A stretch of 5,087 nt of DNA from Amphritea sp. (GTDB taxonomy: Bacteria > Pseudomonadota > Gammaproteobacteria > Pseudomonadales > Nitrincolaceae), in contig JAIBDA010000099.1 of assembly GCA_024679635.1 (NCBI GenBank), forward strand, positions 1 to 5,087, given 5' to 3'. Below the pieces are notes generated by a model. It had not been told where the DNA came from. It ran no database searches and saw only the letters and a list, made by a program, of their open reading frames with translations. Shown piece after piece: positions 1-5,087 of this stretch (its first letter is position 1; every line of letters begins with the position of its first letter). The position numbers and the translations under genes were made by a program.

Positions 1-114
1 CTCACGCTGTATAAACTTCAGGAAGTGATGGAAGGGGCGTTAGGATCTGTGGTTGACCCGTTGGTTAACGAGTATCAGGCTGAGCAGTTGGGCGCTCTGT
101 CTGAGGACAGTTGA
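1..114 (+). CDS. prfA: Peptide chain release factor 1 (RF1), C-terminal end, partial
   Basis: This is the last 37 residues of RF1, the class I release factor that reads UAA and UAG stop codons and triggers peptidyl-tRNA hydrolysis on the ribosome. The frame is open from base 1 and ends at TGA 112-114. The C-terminal pattern LTLYKLxEVMEG, followed by [17 protein letters not shown], matches the end of E. coli RF1 (LTLYKLDEIMEG, then EHQADQLAALSE). The catalytic GGQ and stop-reading PxT parts lie upstream, outside the window. The stop overlaps the likely start of the next gene, which encodes the methylase that modifies the RF1 GGQ glutamine, so substrate and enzyme are co-expressed. The identification is firm because family, position and neighbour agree. 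Confidence 0.93.
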   Translation, partial: LTLYKLQEVMEGALGSVVDPLVNEYQAEQLGALSEDS

Positions 115-977
115 TCGCTCTGCAAATGAACATCTCTGATGCGTTGGCTGTCGCAGGCCAGCTAACGGGGAGCAGTGACAGTCCTGAGCTGGATGTTGAG
201 CTGCTACTCTGTCATATTCTTGAGAAAAACCGTACTTTCCTGTTTCTCCATCGTGACTATCTGCTGACAGCGGAACAACAGCATAGGTTTGAGGTGTTTA
301 TTCAACGTCGCCAGCAGGGGGAGCCTATTGCTCACCTGACCGGTAGTCGTGGTTTCTGGACCTTAGATCTGGATGTTAATCCCACCACGCTTATTCCCCG
401 ACCAGATACCGAATGTCTGGTTGAAAAAGCCCTTGAACTAATTCCCCATTCTGTAGCCAGAGTATTAGACCTGGGAACCGGTACCGGTGCTATCGCACTG
501 GCACTGGCTTCAGAGTGTCCGGCCTGGCAACTGGTTGCTGTTGACCGGGTTGCCGAGGCGGCAGCATTGGCCGAGCAAAATCGTCAGCGGCTTGGGTTGA
601 ATAATGTGGCAGTGTTACAGGGCAGTTGGTTTGAACCGGTGGGTGGGCTGTTTGAGATGATCGTTAGTAATCCGCCCTATATTGATCCCCTGGATCCTCA
701 TCTGGAAAGGGGAGATCTGCGTTTTGAGCCGGTGAGTGCTTTGGTAGCGGCGGATAAAGGTCTGGCGGATATACGTCAGATCGCCACGCAAGCCAGGAGC
801 TTTCTGACAGAGGGTGGCAAATTGTTATTTGAACATGGTTATGATCAGACCGCTGCGGTACAGCAGTTGCTGGCTGAGTTGAGTTACAGCGACATAGATT
901 CAGCTCAGGATTATGGCGGCAATGACCGTATAACCTGGGCGATTTGGAAAGAAGAGAATAAACAGAATGTTGAATGA
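111..977 (+). CDS. prmC: Peptide chain release factor N5-glutamine methyltransferase PrmC (HemK)
   Basis: Cytoplasmic SAM-dependent methylase that N5-methylates the glutamine of the GGQ motif in RF1 and RF2 and so raises termination efficiency. The 288 residues show the family layout. A helical N-terminal release-factor-binding domain covers about residues 1-80 ([13 protein letters not shown] stretch at 71-78) and is followed by IPRPDTE at 95-101. The SAM-binding motif DLGTGTG is at 120-126, and the acidic VAVDR is at 142-146. The catalytic NPPY is at 187-190, and RFEP is at 204-207. Much of it aligns almost residue for residue with E. coli PrmC (277 aa). Start choice: TTG at 111 overlaps the prfA stop and has GAGGA at 103-107, only 3 bases away. 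It gives an N-terminus as long as that of E. coli PrmC. The ATG at 126 (283 aa) has no convincing ribosome site, so it is second choice. The C-terminus carries a short polar tail (EENKQNVE) and overlaps moeB by 11 bases, consistent with translational coupling. Confidence 0.95.
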   Translation: MIALQMNISDALAVAGQLTGSSDSPELDVELLLCHILEKNRTFLFLHRDYLLTAEQQHRFEVFIQRRQQGEPIAHLTGSRGFWTLDLDVNPTTLIPRPDTECLVEKALELIPHSVARVLDLGTGTGAIALALASECPAWQLVAVDRVAEAAALAEQNRQRLGLNNVAVLQGSWFEPVGGLFEMIVSNPPYIDPLDPHLERGDLRFEPVSALVAADKGLADIRQIATQARSFLTEGGKLLFEHGYDQTAAVQQLLAELSYSDIDSAQDYGGNDRITWAIWKEENKQNVE

Positions 978-1722
978 TGAGCAGCTGCTGCGTTATAGCC
1001 GTCAGATTATGTTGTCTGAGGTTGATATTGCAGGTCAGGAGGCCTGGTTAAAGGCGTCGGTTCTGGTGATCGGATTGGGTGGTCTTGGCAGCCCTGTAGC
1101 GATGTATCTCGCGGCGGCCGGAGTGGGTCGGTTGGTGCTTGTGGATGATGATAGGGTCGAGCTGACTAACCTGCAGCGACAGATTGTACACCGTACTTCA
1201 ACTATCGGTCAGTCTAAGGTGGGTTCAGCGAAAGCTGCGCTTGTAGAGCTGAATCCAGATACAGATGTGGTGGCCATTAATAGCCGCTTGGATGACGTGG
1301 CGTTGGCGAAACAGGTTGCTGAAGTTGATCTGGTCGTCGATTGTAGTGACAACTTTACTACCCGTTTTGCGATTAATGATGCTTGTGTGAAGAATAAAAC
1401 ACCGCTAGTTTCAGGTGCGGCTATTCGGTTTGATGGACAGGTCGCGGTTTTTGATCCGCGGCGCGAAGATGCCCCCTGTTATCGCTGTTTGTATCGAGAA
1501 GGGGATGATGAAAATTTAACCTGTTCTGAAAGCGGAGTGATTGCGCCACTGGTCGGTATTATCGGTTCAGTGCAGGCGATGGAAGCCTTAAAAGTACTGG
1601 CGGACGTTGGTCATCCACTGGTCGGGAAATTGTTACTTCTGGATGGGCGCCATATGGATTGGCGAACCCTAAAACTACGGCGAGACCCTGAGTGTCCTTG
1701 CTGTGGGAATAAAAATAATTAA
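967..1722 (+). CDS. moeB: MoeB/ThiF-family sulfur-carrier adenylyltransferase, most likely molybdopterin-synthase adenylyltransferase MoeB
   Basis: E1-like enzyme that adenylates the C-terminal glycine of a ubiquitin-like sulfur carrier (MoaD for molybdopterin, ThiS for thiazole) in the cytoplasm. It has 251 residues, close to E. coli MoeB (249). Visible parts are RYSRQI at 9-14 (arginine finger R12), the nucleotide-binding glycines VIGLGGLGSP at 34-43, NLQRQ at 68-72 (R71), GQSK at 81-84 (K84) and the catalytic aspartate in DCSDNF at 125-130 (D128). A zinc site is formed by CYRC at 171-174 and CPCC at 243-246. The conserved cysteine of LTCSESGV is C186. All key residues are present, and there is no rhodanese extension. 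It overlaps prmC by 11 bases, with a weak purine-rich site near 947-956. prfA-prmC-moeB is a known pseudomonad-type order and favours MoeB over ThiF, but sequence alone cannot exclude a role in thiamine synthesis, or in both pathways. Confidence 0.88.
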   Translation: MLNDEQLLRYSRQIMLSEVDIAGQEAWLKASVLVIGLGGLGSPVAMYLAAAGVGRLVLVDDDRVELTNLQRQIVHRTSTIGQSKVGSAKAALVELNPDTDVVAINSRLDDVALAKQVAEVDLVVDCSDNFTTRFAINDACVKNKTPLVSGAAIRFDGQVAVFDPRREDAPCYRCLYREGDDENLTCSESGVIAPLVGIIGSVQAMEALKVLADVGHPLVGKLLLLDGRHMDWRTLKLRRDPECPCCGNKNN

Positions 1723-1728
1723 AAGGAG
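1723..1728 (+). promoter_or_regulatory. Ribosome binding site of the YccU-family gene
   Basis: AAGGAG lies immediately after the moeB stop, 9 bases before the ATG at 1738. It is the best match to the anti-Shine-Dalgarno sequence in the window. It suggests that the YccU-like gene is translated independently of its upstream neighbour rather than by coupling. Confidence 0.85.
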
Positions 1729-1737
1729 CCAGATTCA

Positions 1738-2133
1738 ATGGAAGTCATTCGTCAGATTCTAGAAAAAAGTAAAACCATAGCGATGGTGGGTGCCAGCCCT
1801 AAGTCCCACCGAGCCAGTAATCAGGTGATGCATTTCCTGTTAGCTAAAGGTTATAACGTGATTCCGGTAAATCCGTTTAAAGCGGGTGAGCAGATTCATG
1901 GGCGGGAGGTGGTTTCCTCTCTGGCCGATATAAAAGAACCTATTGATATGGTGGATATTTTCCGTAGTTCTGCAGAAGCGGGGGATGTGGTTGACGAAGC
2001 GATTGCCGTGAATGCGAAGTCGATATGGATGCAACTGGGGGTTATCAATGAGCCTGCTGCTGAAAAGGCTCAGGCGGCCGGACTTAAGGTGGTGATGGAT
2101 CGCTGTCCTGCTATTGAGATTCCCCGACTCTGA
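1738..2133 (+). CDS. CoA-binding domain protein, YccU family
   Basis: Small single-domain Rossmann-type protein of 131 residues, the usual size for YccU-like CoA-binding proteins. The fold is related to the N-terminal CoA-binding domain of succinyl-CoA synthetase alpha. The physiological role of the family is not settled. Visible motifs are the nucleotide-binding loop [12 protein letters not shown] at 14-25, VIPVNP at 41-46, DIFRSS at 73-78, the IWMQLGV strand-turn at 96-102 and the C-terminal VMDRCPAIE at 119-127. No membrane segment or signal peptide is present. It starts 15 bases after moeB, behind a strong AAGGAG at 1723-1728 with 9-base spacing, so the start is secure and it probably belongs to the prfA-prmC-moeB transcript. 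In Pseudomonas, as I recall, murI occupies this place, so it looks like a lineage-specific substitution. Confidence 0.9.
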   Translation: MEVIRQILEKSKTIAMVGASPKSHRASNQVMHFLLAKGYNVIPVNPFKAGEQIHGREVVSSLADIKEPIDMVDIFRSSAEAGDVVDEAIAVNAKSIWMQLGVINEPAAEKAQAAGLKVVMDRCPAIEIPRL

Positions 2134-2145
2134 GTTACTCCTCTG

Positions 2146-2161
2146 CTTCTCAGATGAGAAG
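2146..2161 (+). repeat. Perfect short inverted repeat after the YccU-family gene
   Basis: CTTCTC (2146-2151), loop AGAT and GAGAAG (2156-2161) form a perfect 6-bp stem with a 4-base loop, starting 13 bases after the stop of the CoA-binding gene. No T-run follows, so it is not a classical intrinsic terminator. It may stabilise the 3' end of the upstream transcript. The AUG of the possible small ORF at 2154 sits across the loop and first stem base, so the hairpin could also influence initiation there. Confidence 0.45.
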
Positions 2162-2309
2162 ATACTCTGATATAGCGATATTTTCTGCTATCACCCTGAT
2201 AACATCGATTTATGCCGCTAATGCTTCTGAATTCAGGAGCATTAAGCTGGTGTCTAATAGCTTATCTACTACAATTACTGGTTTTTACACTATTGGTTTT
2301 TTTGATTAA
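2154..2309 (+). CDS. Possible small exported peptide (51 aa), hypothetical
   Basis: I do not recognise this ORF. It runs from ATG 2154 to TAA 2307-2309 and fills most of the gap between the YccU and RidA genes. The first 24 residues look like a signal peptide: a basic start (MRRYSD), a hydrophobic core (IAIFSAITLITSIY) and a small-residue exit AANA before SEF. The predicted mature part would be about 27 residues, Ser/Thr-rich with an aromatic C-terminus (GFYTIGFFD). Against it, there is no clear Shine-Dalgarno before the ATG, an acidic residue interrupts the N-region, and a 51-codon ORF can arise by chance. The stop lies 12 bases before the RidA start, so translation through it would run into the RidA ribosome site. 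It may be a real small protein, a leader ORF or a chance frame. Confidence 0.3.
   Translation: MRRYSDIAIFSAITLITSIYAANASEFRSIKLVSNSLSTTITGFYTIGFFD
2217..2247 (+). repeat. Inverted repeat / hairpin in the gap before the RidA gene
   Basis: AATGCTTCTG (2220-2229), loop AATT and CAGGAGCATT (2234-2243) form a 10-bp stem with one G-T wobble. It extends outward by a T-A pair (2219/2244) and, past a bulged A at 2245, by a GC pair of bases (2217-2218 with 2246-2247). The centre is nearly palindromic as DNA, so it could be a transcript hairpin or an operator for a dimeric regulator. No T-tract follows, which argues against an intrinsic terminator. It also lies inside the possible small ORF. Confidence 0.5.
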
Positions 2310-2321
2310 GGGTGAATAGAG

Positions 2322-2675
2322 ATGACAATTGAACGACAGGAGATAGGTCAGCGAATGAGTCGGATCGTGATCCATAACGATACCGTTTATCTTTGTGGTC
2401 AGGTAGCGAAAGATGCGACCGCTGGAATCAAAGAACAAACTGCAACTATGCTGGAAAAAGTGGATGCGTTTTTAGAGCAGGCTGGTAGTGATCGTGAGCA
2501 TATCCTTTCTGCGACGCTGTATATCCGTGATATGAAAGATTTTGCTGGTATGAATGAAGTCTGGGATAGCTGGGTGCCAGCGGGACATGCTCCGGCAAGA
2601 GCTTGTGTTGAAGCGCGGATGGCGCGTCCAGAGTTGCTGGTCGAAGTGTCTGTGGTTGCCGCAATTAAAAAGTAA
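2322..2675 (+). CDS. RidA/YjgF family protein, YoaB-like (reactive imine/enamine deaminase)
   Basis: Small cytoplasmic trimer-forming protein of 117 residues. Rid proteins hydrolyse reactive enamine/imine intermediates such as 2-aminoacrylate, releasing ammonia. It resembles E. coli YoaB more than archetypal RidA: compare [10 protein letters not shown] at 11-20, [19 protein letters not shown] at 73-91 and VEVSVVAA at 107-114. The residues matching the RidA active site appear present: G26 in LCGQV, R93 and C95 in PARACVE (RidA R105 and C107), and E108 (RidA E120). Deaminase activity is therefore plausible, though its substrate is unknown. The start ATG has AAGGGTG at 2308-2314, 7 bases upstream. 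The gene is separated by 188 bases from the upstream cluster and may have its own promoter. Its 3' end overlaps the convergent ankyrin gene by 11 bases. Confidence 0.88.
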   Translation: MTIERQEIGQRMSRIVIHNDTVYLCGQVAKDATAGIKEQTATMLEKVDAFLEQAGSDREHILSATLYIRDMKDFAGMNEVWDSWVPAGHAPARACVEARMARPELLVEVSVVAAIKK

Positions 2676-3294
2676 GCATCATCTGTCTTATTTTCAGATC
2701 ATCGGCTAGCCGCTTGGCATAGTCGGTGATCTCTTTACTGTACTCCTCAATTTCCAGTGCTTCTGATAACTCCGCTCCACTATTTATTAACATCTGAATA
2801 AGTGCTTTATTCTCTTTCTGCATTGCCAGCATTAGCGTACTGCGGCCTTGCTTATCGCAATGGTTAAGATCAGCTCCGTTTTCATTTAGCCTGCTAAGAT
2901 GAAGCATCAGGCTGGCATCAGTACAAAACTGGAAACAAGCAAAGAGTGCGTGGTCTGGGGTCATATCAGGGTAGATTAAAGGTGCGTCAGCCTGAAGTAG
3001 TACCGTCATTAGCGGTAGGCTTTTAGACGGATGTTTCAGCGCCTGATAAAGCAGCGGTTCTGTCTGACTGGTGCTTAGGTCGCAACCCGCTTGTAGCAGA
3101 TGCTGAAGTGATCTGGCCTGCCCCGAACTTATGGCGAGTTCGGTAGCATTGAGTTTTTGCTTATCGAAATCAAAAAGGTGTTCGTTTATTAAATTGGGAT
3201 CCAGCTTACTAAACTGCTTTTTCAGTGTGATTAGATCCGCTTCAATGATCGCCACTTGTAGTTTTTTCAGACTGCGTTTAGTAAAGAAACTCAT
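2665..3294 (-). CDS. Ankyrin-repeat protein coupled to a metal efflux permease
   Basis: A 209-residue soluble protein with no signal peptide or membrane segment, so presumably cytoplasmic. Degenerate ankyrin units are visible: [20 protein letters not shown] with AGCDLS at 49-74, a weaker unit at about 80-107 (LLYQALKHP then [12 protein letters not shown]), another at about 114-144 ending in NENGADLN, and the clearest at about 148-177 ([20 protein letters not shown] then INSGAELS). A charged helical tail follows ([20 protein letters not shown]). I chose the ATG at 3294 because it forms an ATGA overlap with the permease stop and begins MSFFTKRS. A longer in-frame start at 3378 would add 28 residues lying wholly inside the permease gene, which is unlikely. 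No good Shine-Dalgarno is seen, fitting translation by re-initiation. Ankyrin repeats bind proteins, so a regulatory or scaffolding role for the permease is inferred, not shown. Confidence 0.85.
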   Translation of the reverse strand: MSFFTKRSLKKLQVAIIEADLITLKKQFSKLDPNLINEHLFDFDKQKLNATELAISSGQARSLQHLLQAGCDLSTSQTEPLLYQALKHPSKSLPLMTVLLQADAPLIYPDMTPDHALFACFQFCTDASLMLHLSRLNENGADLNHCDKQGRSTLMLAMQKENKALIQMLINSGAELSEALEIEEYSKEITDYAKRLADDLKIRQMMLTF

Positions 3295-4472
3295 GCGCAG
3301 GCGGTCGCTGTATCTTTCCAGATCAGCTGGCGTAGTGGTTTGACCGCCAGCACAAACAGAGTTACCGCTGCAATCCATTTAATGATCATAAAGCCAGGGG
3401 AGTCGTGATGAGCCAACGCTGCGCCGACTGATAACATCTGCTCGCTTAGAATCGCGTCAGTAGCCAGGCCTAATAAAACCGCGCAAATGCTGATGCCAAA
3501 GAGGTATAGAATAACAGCGCGAATGCCTAGCTCGCGGCTGAGAATGCCTATGGATGCGATATTGGTGGCGGGGCCTACCAGCAGAAAGACCAGAATAGCG
3601 CCTGGAGACATGCCGGCGGCCAGTAGTGCGGCAGCCAGGGGAGTGGAGGCTGTTGCGCAGATATAGAGCGGTAGGCCAACAACCAGCATGAGTAGCATCG
3701 CGGTCAGACCGCTGCCCCACTGACTCAGGCTGGCAGGCTCAACCAAGGTGGCAACCACTGCGGCGAGTATCAAACCGATGCTGAGCCATTTGGAAATGTC
3801 ATCGAGGATGTCTACGATGGCAAATTGTAGTCCAGCAAAGATGCCGGATTGCTGAGATGGCTCGCTCTGCTCAGGGCTGCAGCGAGTAACGGGTTTCTCT
3901 GTTTTGCTACAGCAGCTGGTAGCAGGTTCCTCTGTTTTACTACCGCAGCGAGTAACGGGCTTCTCTGTTTTACTACAACAGCTACTAACCGTTTCCTTTT
4001 TCTCGCAGCAGCCCGCCTCTTTTTTTTCAGCTACCGCTTTTGTAGAACAGCCTCTGCTGTTTTCGTTGTTGTCGAACAGTAAAATCATGATGCCGCTTAC
4101 CACCGCGCTGATTATGGCCGATATTGGTCGGATGATAGCCATAACAGGCCCTAGCAGGGCGTAGGTTACCGAGATTGAATCAACGCCGGTTTCTGGCGTG
4201 GCAACAAGAAAAGAGACTGTCGCGGGTTTTGACGCGCCGGAGCGGCGCAGGGCTATTGCAGTGGGAAGTACGCCGCATGAGCATAGAGGTAGCGGGGCGC
4301 CGATCAGGGCAGCCCGGATAACCGACCCGACTCCGTTACCACTAAGCCACTTTTCCACCAGAGAACTTGGAATCCAGCCTTTCAGGATTGCTGCCAGAAC
4401 AAGACCGAACAGGAGCCATATGGCGGTGTCGAGAAACAGGTTTAACAGGTGGTCGAAGAATTCAAGCAACAT
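3291..4472 (-). CDS. SO_0444-family Cu/Zn efflux permease with Cys-rich repeat linker
   Basis: Inner-membrane permease of the DUF318/ArsP-like superfamily, 393 residues. The best fit is the SO_0444 family, associated with copper and zinc efflux. The first hydrophobic half (about 13-133) carries the signature PLPLCSCGVLPTAIALRRSG at 60-79 (C64, C66) and SFLVATPETGVDSI at 87-100. A hydrophilic linker (about 134-208) contains nine cysteines (142, 155, 156, 165, 166, 176, 187, 188, 198) on repeated CCSKTEKPVTR-like units. The second half (about 212-378) has LYICATASTPLAAALLAAG at 269-287 and GPATNIASIG at 300-309. I count roughly eight to ten membrane segments. The ATG at 4472 has AAGGT 6 bases upstream. 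The gene follows an AEC transporter gene after 42 bases and overlaps the ankyrin gene by ATGA. No MerR/ZntR-like regulator is in the window. Metal specificity is inferred from the family and the cysteines. Confidence 0.88.
   Translation of the reverse strand: MLLEFFDHLLNLFLDTAIWLLFGLVLAAILKGWIPSSLVEKWLSGNGVGSVIRAALIGAPLPLCSCGVLPTAIALRRSGASKPATVSFLVATPETGVDSISVTYALLGPVMAIIRPISAIISAVVSGIMILLFDNNENSRGCSTKAVAEKKEAGCCEKKETVSSCCSKTEKPVTRCGSKTEEPATSCCSKTEKPVTRCSPEQSEPSQQSGIFAGLQFAIVDILDDISKWLSIGLILAAVVATLVEPASLSQWGSGLTAMLLMLVVGLPLYICATASTPLAAALLAAGMSPGAILVFLLVGPATNIASIGILSRELGIRAVILYLFGISICAVLLGLATDAILSEQMLSVGAALAHHDSPGFMIIKWIAAVTLFVLAVKPLRQLIWKDTATACA
3879..4007 (-). repeat. 33-bp tandem repeats encoding the 11-residue Cys-rich units of the permease linker
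   Basis: Four consecutive in-frame units lie in the permease gene. 3945-3977 and 3879-3911 each encode CCSKTEKPVTR-type sequence (residues 166-176 and 188-198), with 31 of 33 bases identical and both differences silent. 3912-3944 encodes the related unit with CGSKTEEPATS (about 177-187). The unit near 3978-4007 is more diverged and a codon shorter (CCEKKETVSS). The strongest periodicity is thus 66 bp (two units), superimposed on 33 bp. Every unit contributes one or two cysteines, and the whole-codon length keeps the frame open whatever the copy number. Confidence 0.85.
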
Positions 4473-4478
4473 AGTGCT

Positions 4479-4483
4479 ACCTT
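4479..4483 (-). promoter_or_regulatory. Ribosome binding site of the permease gene
   Basis: On the minus strand AAGGT stands 6 bases before the ATG at 4472, inside the 42-base gap after the AEC gene. It supports the chosen permease start and indicates independent initiation rather than coupling to the upstream gene. Confidence 0.6.
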
Positions 4484-4496
4484 GTATATCAGATAC
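4484..4496 (-). repeat. Short imperfect inverted repeat upstream of the permease ribosome site
   Basis: The minus strand reads GTATCTGATATAC, with matching GTAT/ATAC arms, directly next to the permease ribosome binding site. It could be part of an operator for metal-responsive control, but the arms are only 4 bp and AT-rich, so chance is a good explanation. It does not resemble the long GC-containing dyads bound by ZntR/CueR-type MerR regulators. Confidence 0.15.
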
Positions 4497-4514
4497 TGCT
4501 TATTTTACTCTTCC

Positions 4515-5087
4515 TTAAGCCAAATTCCAGAGTCGTAGCAGGTAGATACCGCTACTCAGTGTGACGATAGAGCCGATAGTCGTGGTTAAGATAATATTAG
4601 CAGCTAACTGTGCATTACCTTTCATCGCCTTTGCCATAATAAAACTGGCCGCTGCGGTAGGGCAGCCGAACAGGATGAACAGGATGCCCAGCTCCTGTCC
4701 TCTTATGCCGCTTATCCAGGCGCCGCTGGTCAGTATCAGGGGCATAAGGATCAGTTTAATAAGGGTGGCCCAGCTGGATTCTCCAGAGGTGTCTCTCAAG
4801 CTTCTTAGATTCAGGGATGCCCCCACGGCAAGCAAGGCGAGTGGGAGCGTTAAATTGGCGAAATAGTTGCCAATCTTGTCAATGGCTGTGGGTAAGCCCC
4901 AATCGAAATAGGAAAAGGGGAGTGCCAGTAACACCGCTATGATTAGTGGGTTACGCGCGATCTCAATCAGAGGCCGAGTGAGATTTAGTCCATTCTGCTT
5001 TTGCATTGGTAGCGAAAGAGCGAGTACTGAAAGGGTGTTGTACAGGGGAATAACGCAGGCCAGCAAAAGAGAGGCTTGAGCAAGCCC
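4515..5087 (-). CDS. AEC (auxin efflux carrier) family transporter, C-terminal part, partial
   Basis: Inner-membrane transporter of the AEC/BART superfamily. Characterised bacterial members move small organic acids such as malate or malonate; the substrate here is not evident. The frame is open to the window edge, so the 5' end is missing. The 190 visible residues would be roughly the last 60% of a usual protein of about 310. The fragment begins GLAQASLLLACVIPLYNTLS and contains about six hydrophobic segments. Family-typical stretches are ANLTLPLALLAVGASL and GCPTAAASFIMAKAMKGN (the conserved PxAxxxFxxA segment), with a terminal helix ending RLWNLA. A TTG codon at 5066-5064 could be taken as a start but is internal, because family-like sequence continues upstream. 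The stop lies 42 bases before the permease start on the same strand, so co-transcription is possible. Confidence 0.87.
   Translation of the reverse strand, partial: GLAQASLLLACVIPLYNTLSVLALSLPMQKQNGLNLTRPLIEIARNPLIIAVLLALPFSYFDWGLPTAIDKIGNYFANLTLPLALLAVGASLNLRSLRDTSGESSWATLIKLILMPLILTSGAWISGIRGQELGILFILFGCPTAAASFIMAKAMKGNAQLAANIILTTTIGSIVTLSSGIYLLRLWNLA

Noticed and set aside
1840..2034. Minus-strand 64-aa frame inside the YccU-family gene
   Set aside because: Shadow of a well-supported gene; no ribosome site and no recognisable motif.
2270..2275. TACAAT as a -10 box for the RidA gene
   Set aside because: It matches the -10 consensus at 5 of 6 bases, but no acceptable -35 lies 16-18 bases upstream, so I do not call a promoter.
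3295..3378. 28-residue N-terminal extension of the ankyrin protein (start at 3378)
   Set aside because: It lies entirely inside the permease C-terminus, is cysteine/threonine-rich and unlike an ankyrin protein. The ATGA-overlapping start at 3294 is far more natural.
3457..3720. Minus-strand frame in another phase of the permease, rich in Arg/His/Ser
   Set aside because: Out-of-frame reading of conserved permease sequence, with the biased composition typical of shadow frames.
3879..4007. CRISPR-like array
   Set aside because: The 33-bp repeats abut one another without spacers and are in-frame codons of a recognisable protein.
3849..4164. Two plus-strand frames opposite the permease linker with repeated LCFTTAA/SVLLQQL-like sequence
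   Set aside because: They are antisense readings of the 33-bp repeats in the permease gene; the repetition is inherited from the real coding strand.
4198..4518. Plus-strand 106-aa frame across the permease N-terminus and upstream gap
   Set aside because: Antisense to the conserved CSCG and PETGVDS region; Arg/Pro-rich and unlike a real protein.
4561..4866. Plus-strand frame opposite the AEC transporter gene
   Set aside because: Shadow of a clear AEC-family protein on the minus strand; no ribosome site or family resemblance.

Overview
The window looks like an ordinary chromosomal stretch of a gammaproteobacterium. The release-factor cluster prfA-prmC-moeB is the arrangement I know from Pseudomonas and relatives, and PrmC aligns closely with the E. 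coli protein by eye. Base composition looks close to balanced. A marine Oceanospirillales- or Alteromonadales-like host is my guess; it is inferred from the gene mix, not shown by the sequence.

Left half, plus strand (1-2675). The 3' end of prfA runs directly into prmC, whose likely TTG start overlaps the prfA stop. prmC overlaps moeB by 11 bases. A YccU-type CoA-binding protein gene follows after 15 bases with a strong ribosome binding site. This is a compact, probably co-transcribed unit for translation termination (RF1 and its methylase) and sulfur-carrier activation (MoeB). A 188-base gap follows. It holds two short hairpins and a possible 51-residue exported peptide that is too short for a routine gene call. 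Then comes a RidA/YoaB-like enamine/imine deaminase gene.

Right half, minus strand (2665-5087). Read right to left there are three genes: the C-terminal part of an AEC-family transporter cut by the window edge, an SO_0444-type Cu/Zn efflux permease, and a small ankyrin-repeat protein. The permease and ankyrin genes share an ATGA stop/start overlap, so they are probably translationally coupled. The ankyrin gene converges on the RidA gene with an 11-base 3' overlap.

The most unusual element is the cytoplasmic-type linker of the permease. It holds nine cysteines, mostly on tandem 11-residue (33-bp) units. Two of these units are identical in protein and differ only by two silent changes, which suggests a recently expanded metal-binding repeat. 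The coupled ankyrin protein is a natural candidate accessory partner for this transporter. I saw no mobile element, CRISPR array, tRNA or rRNA.
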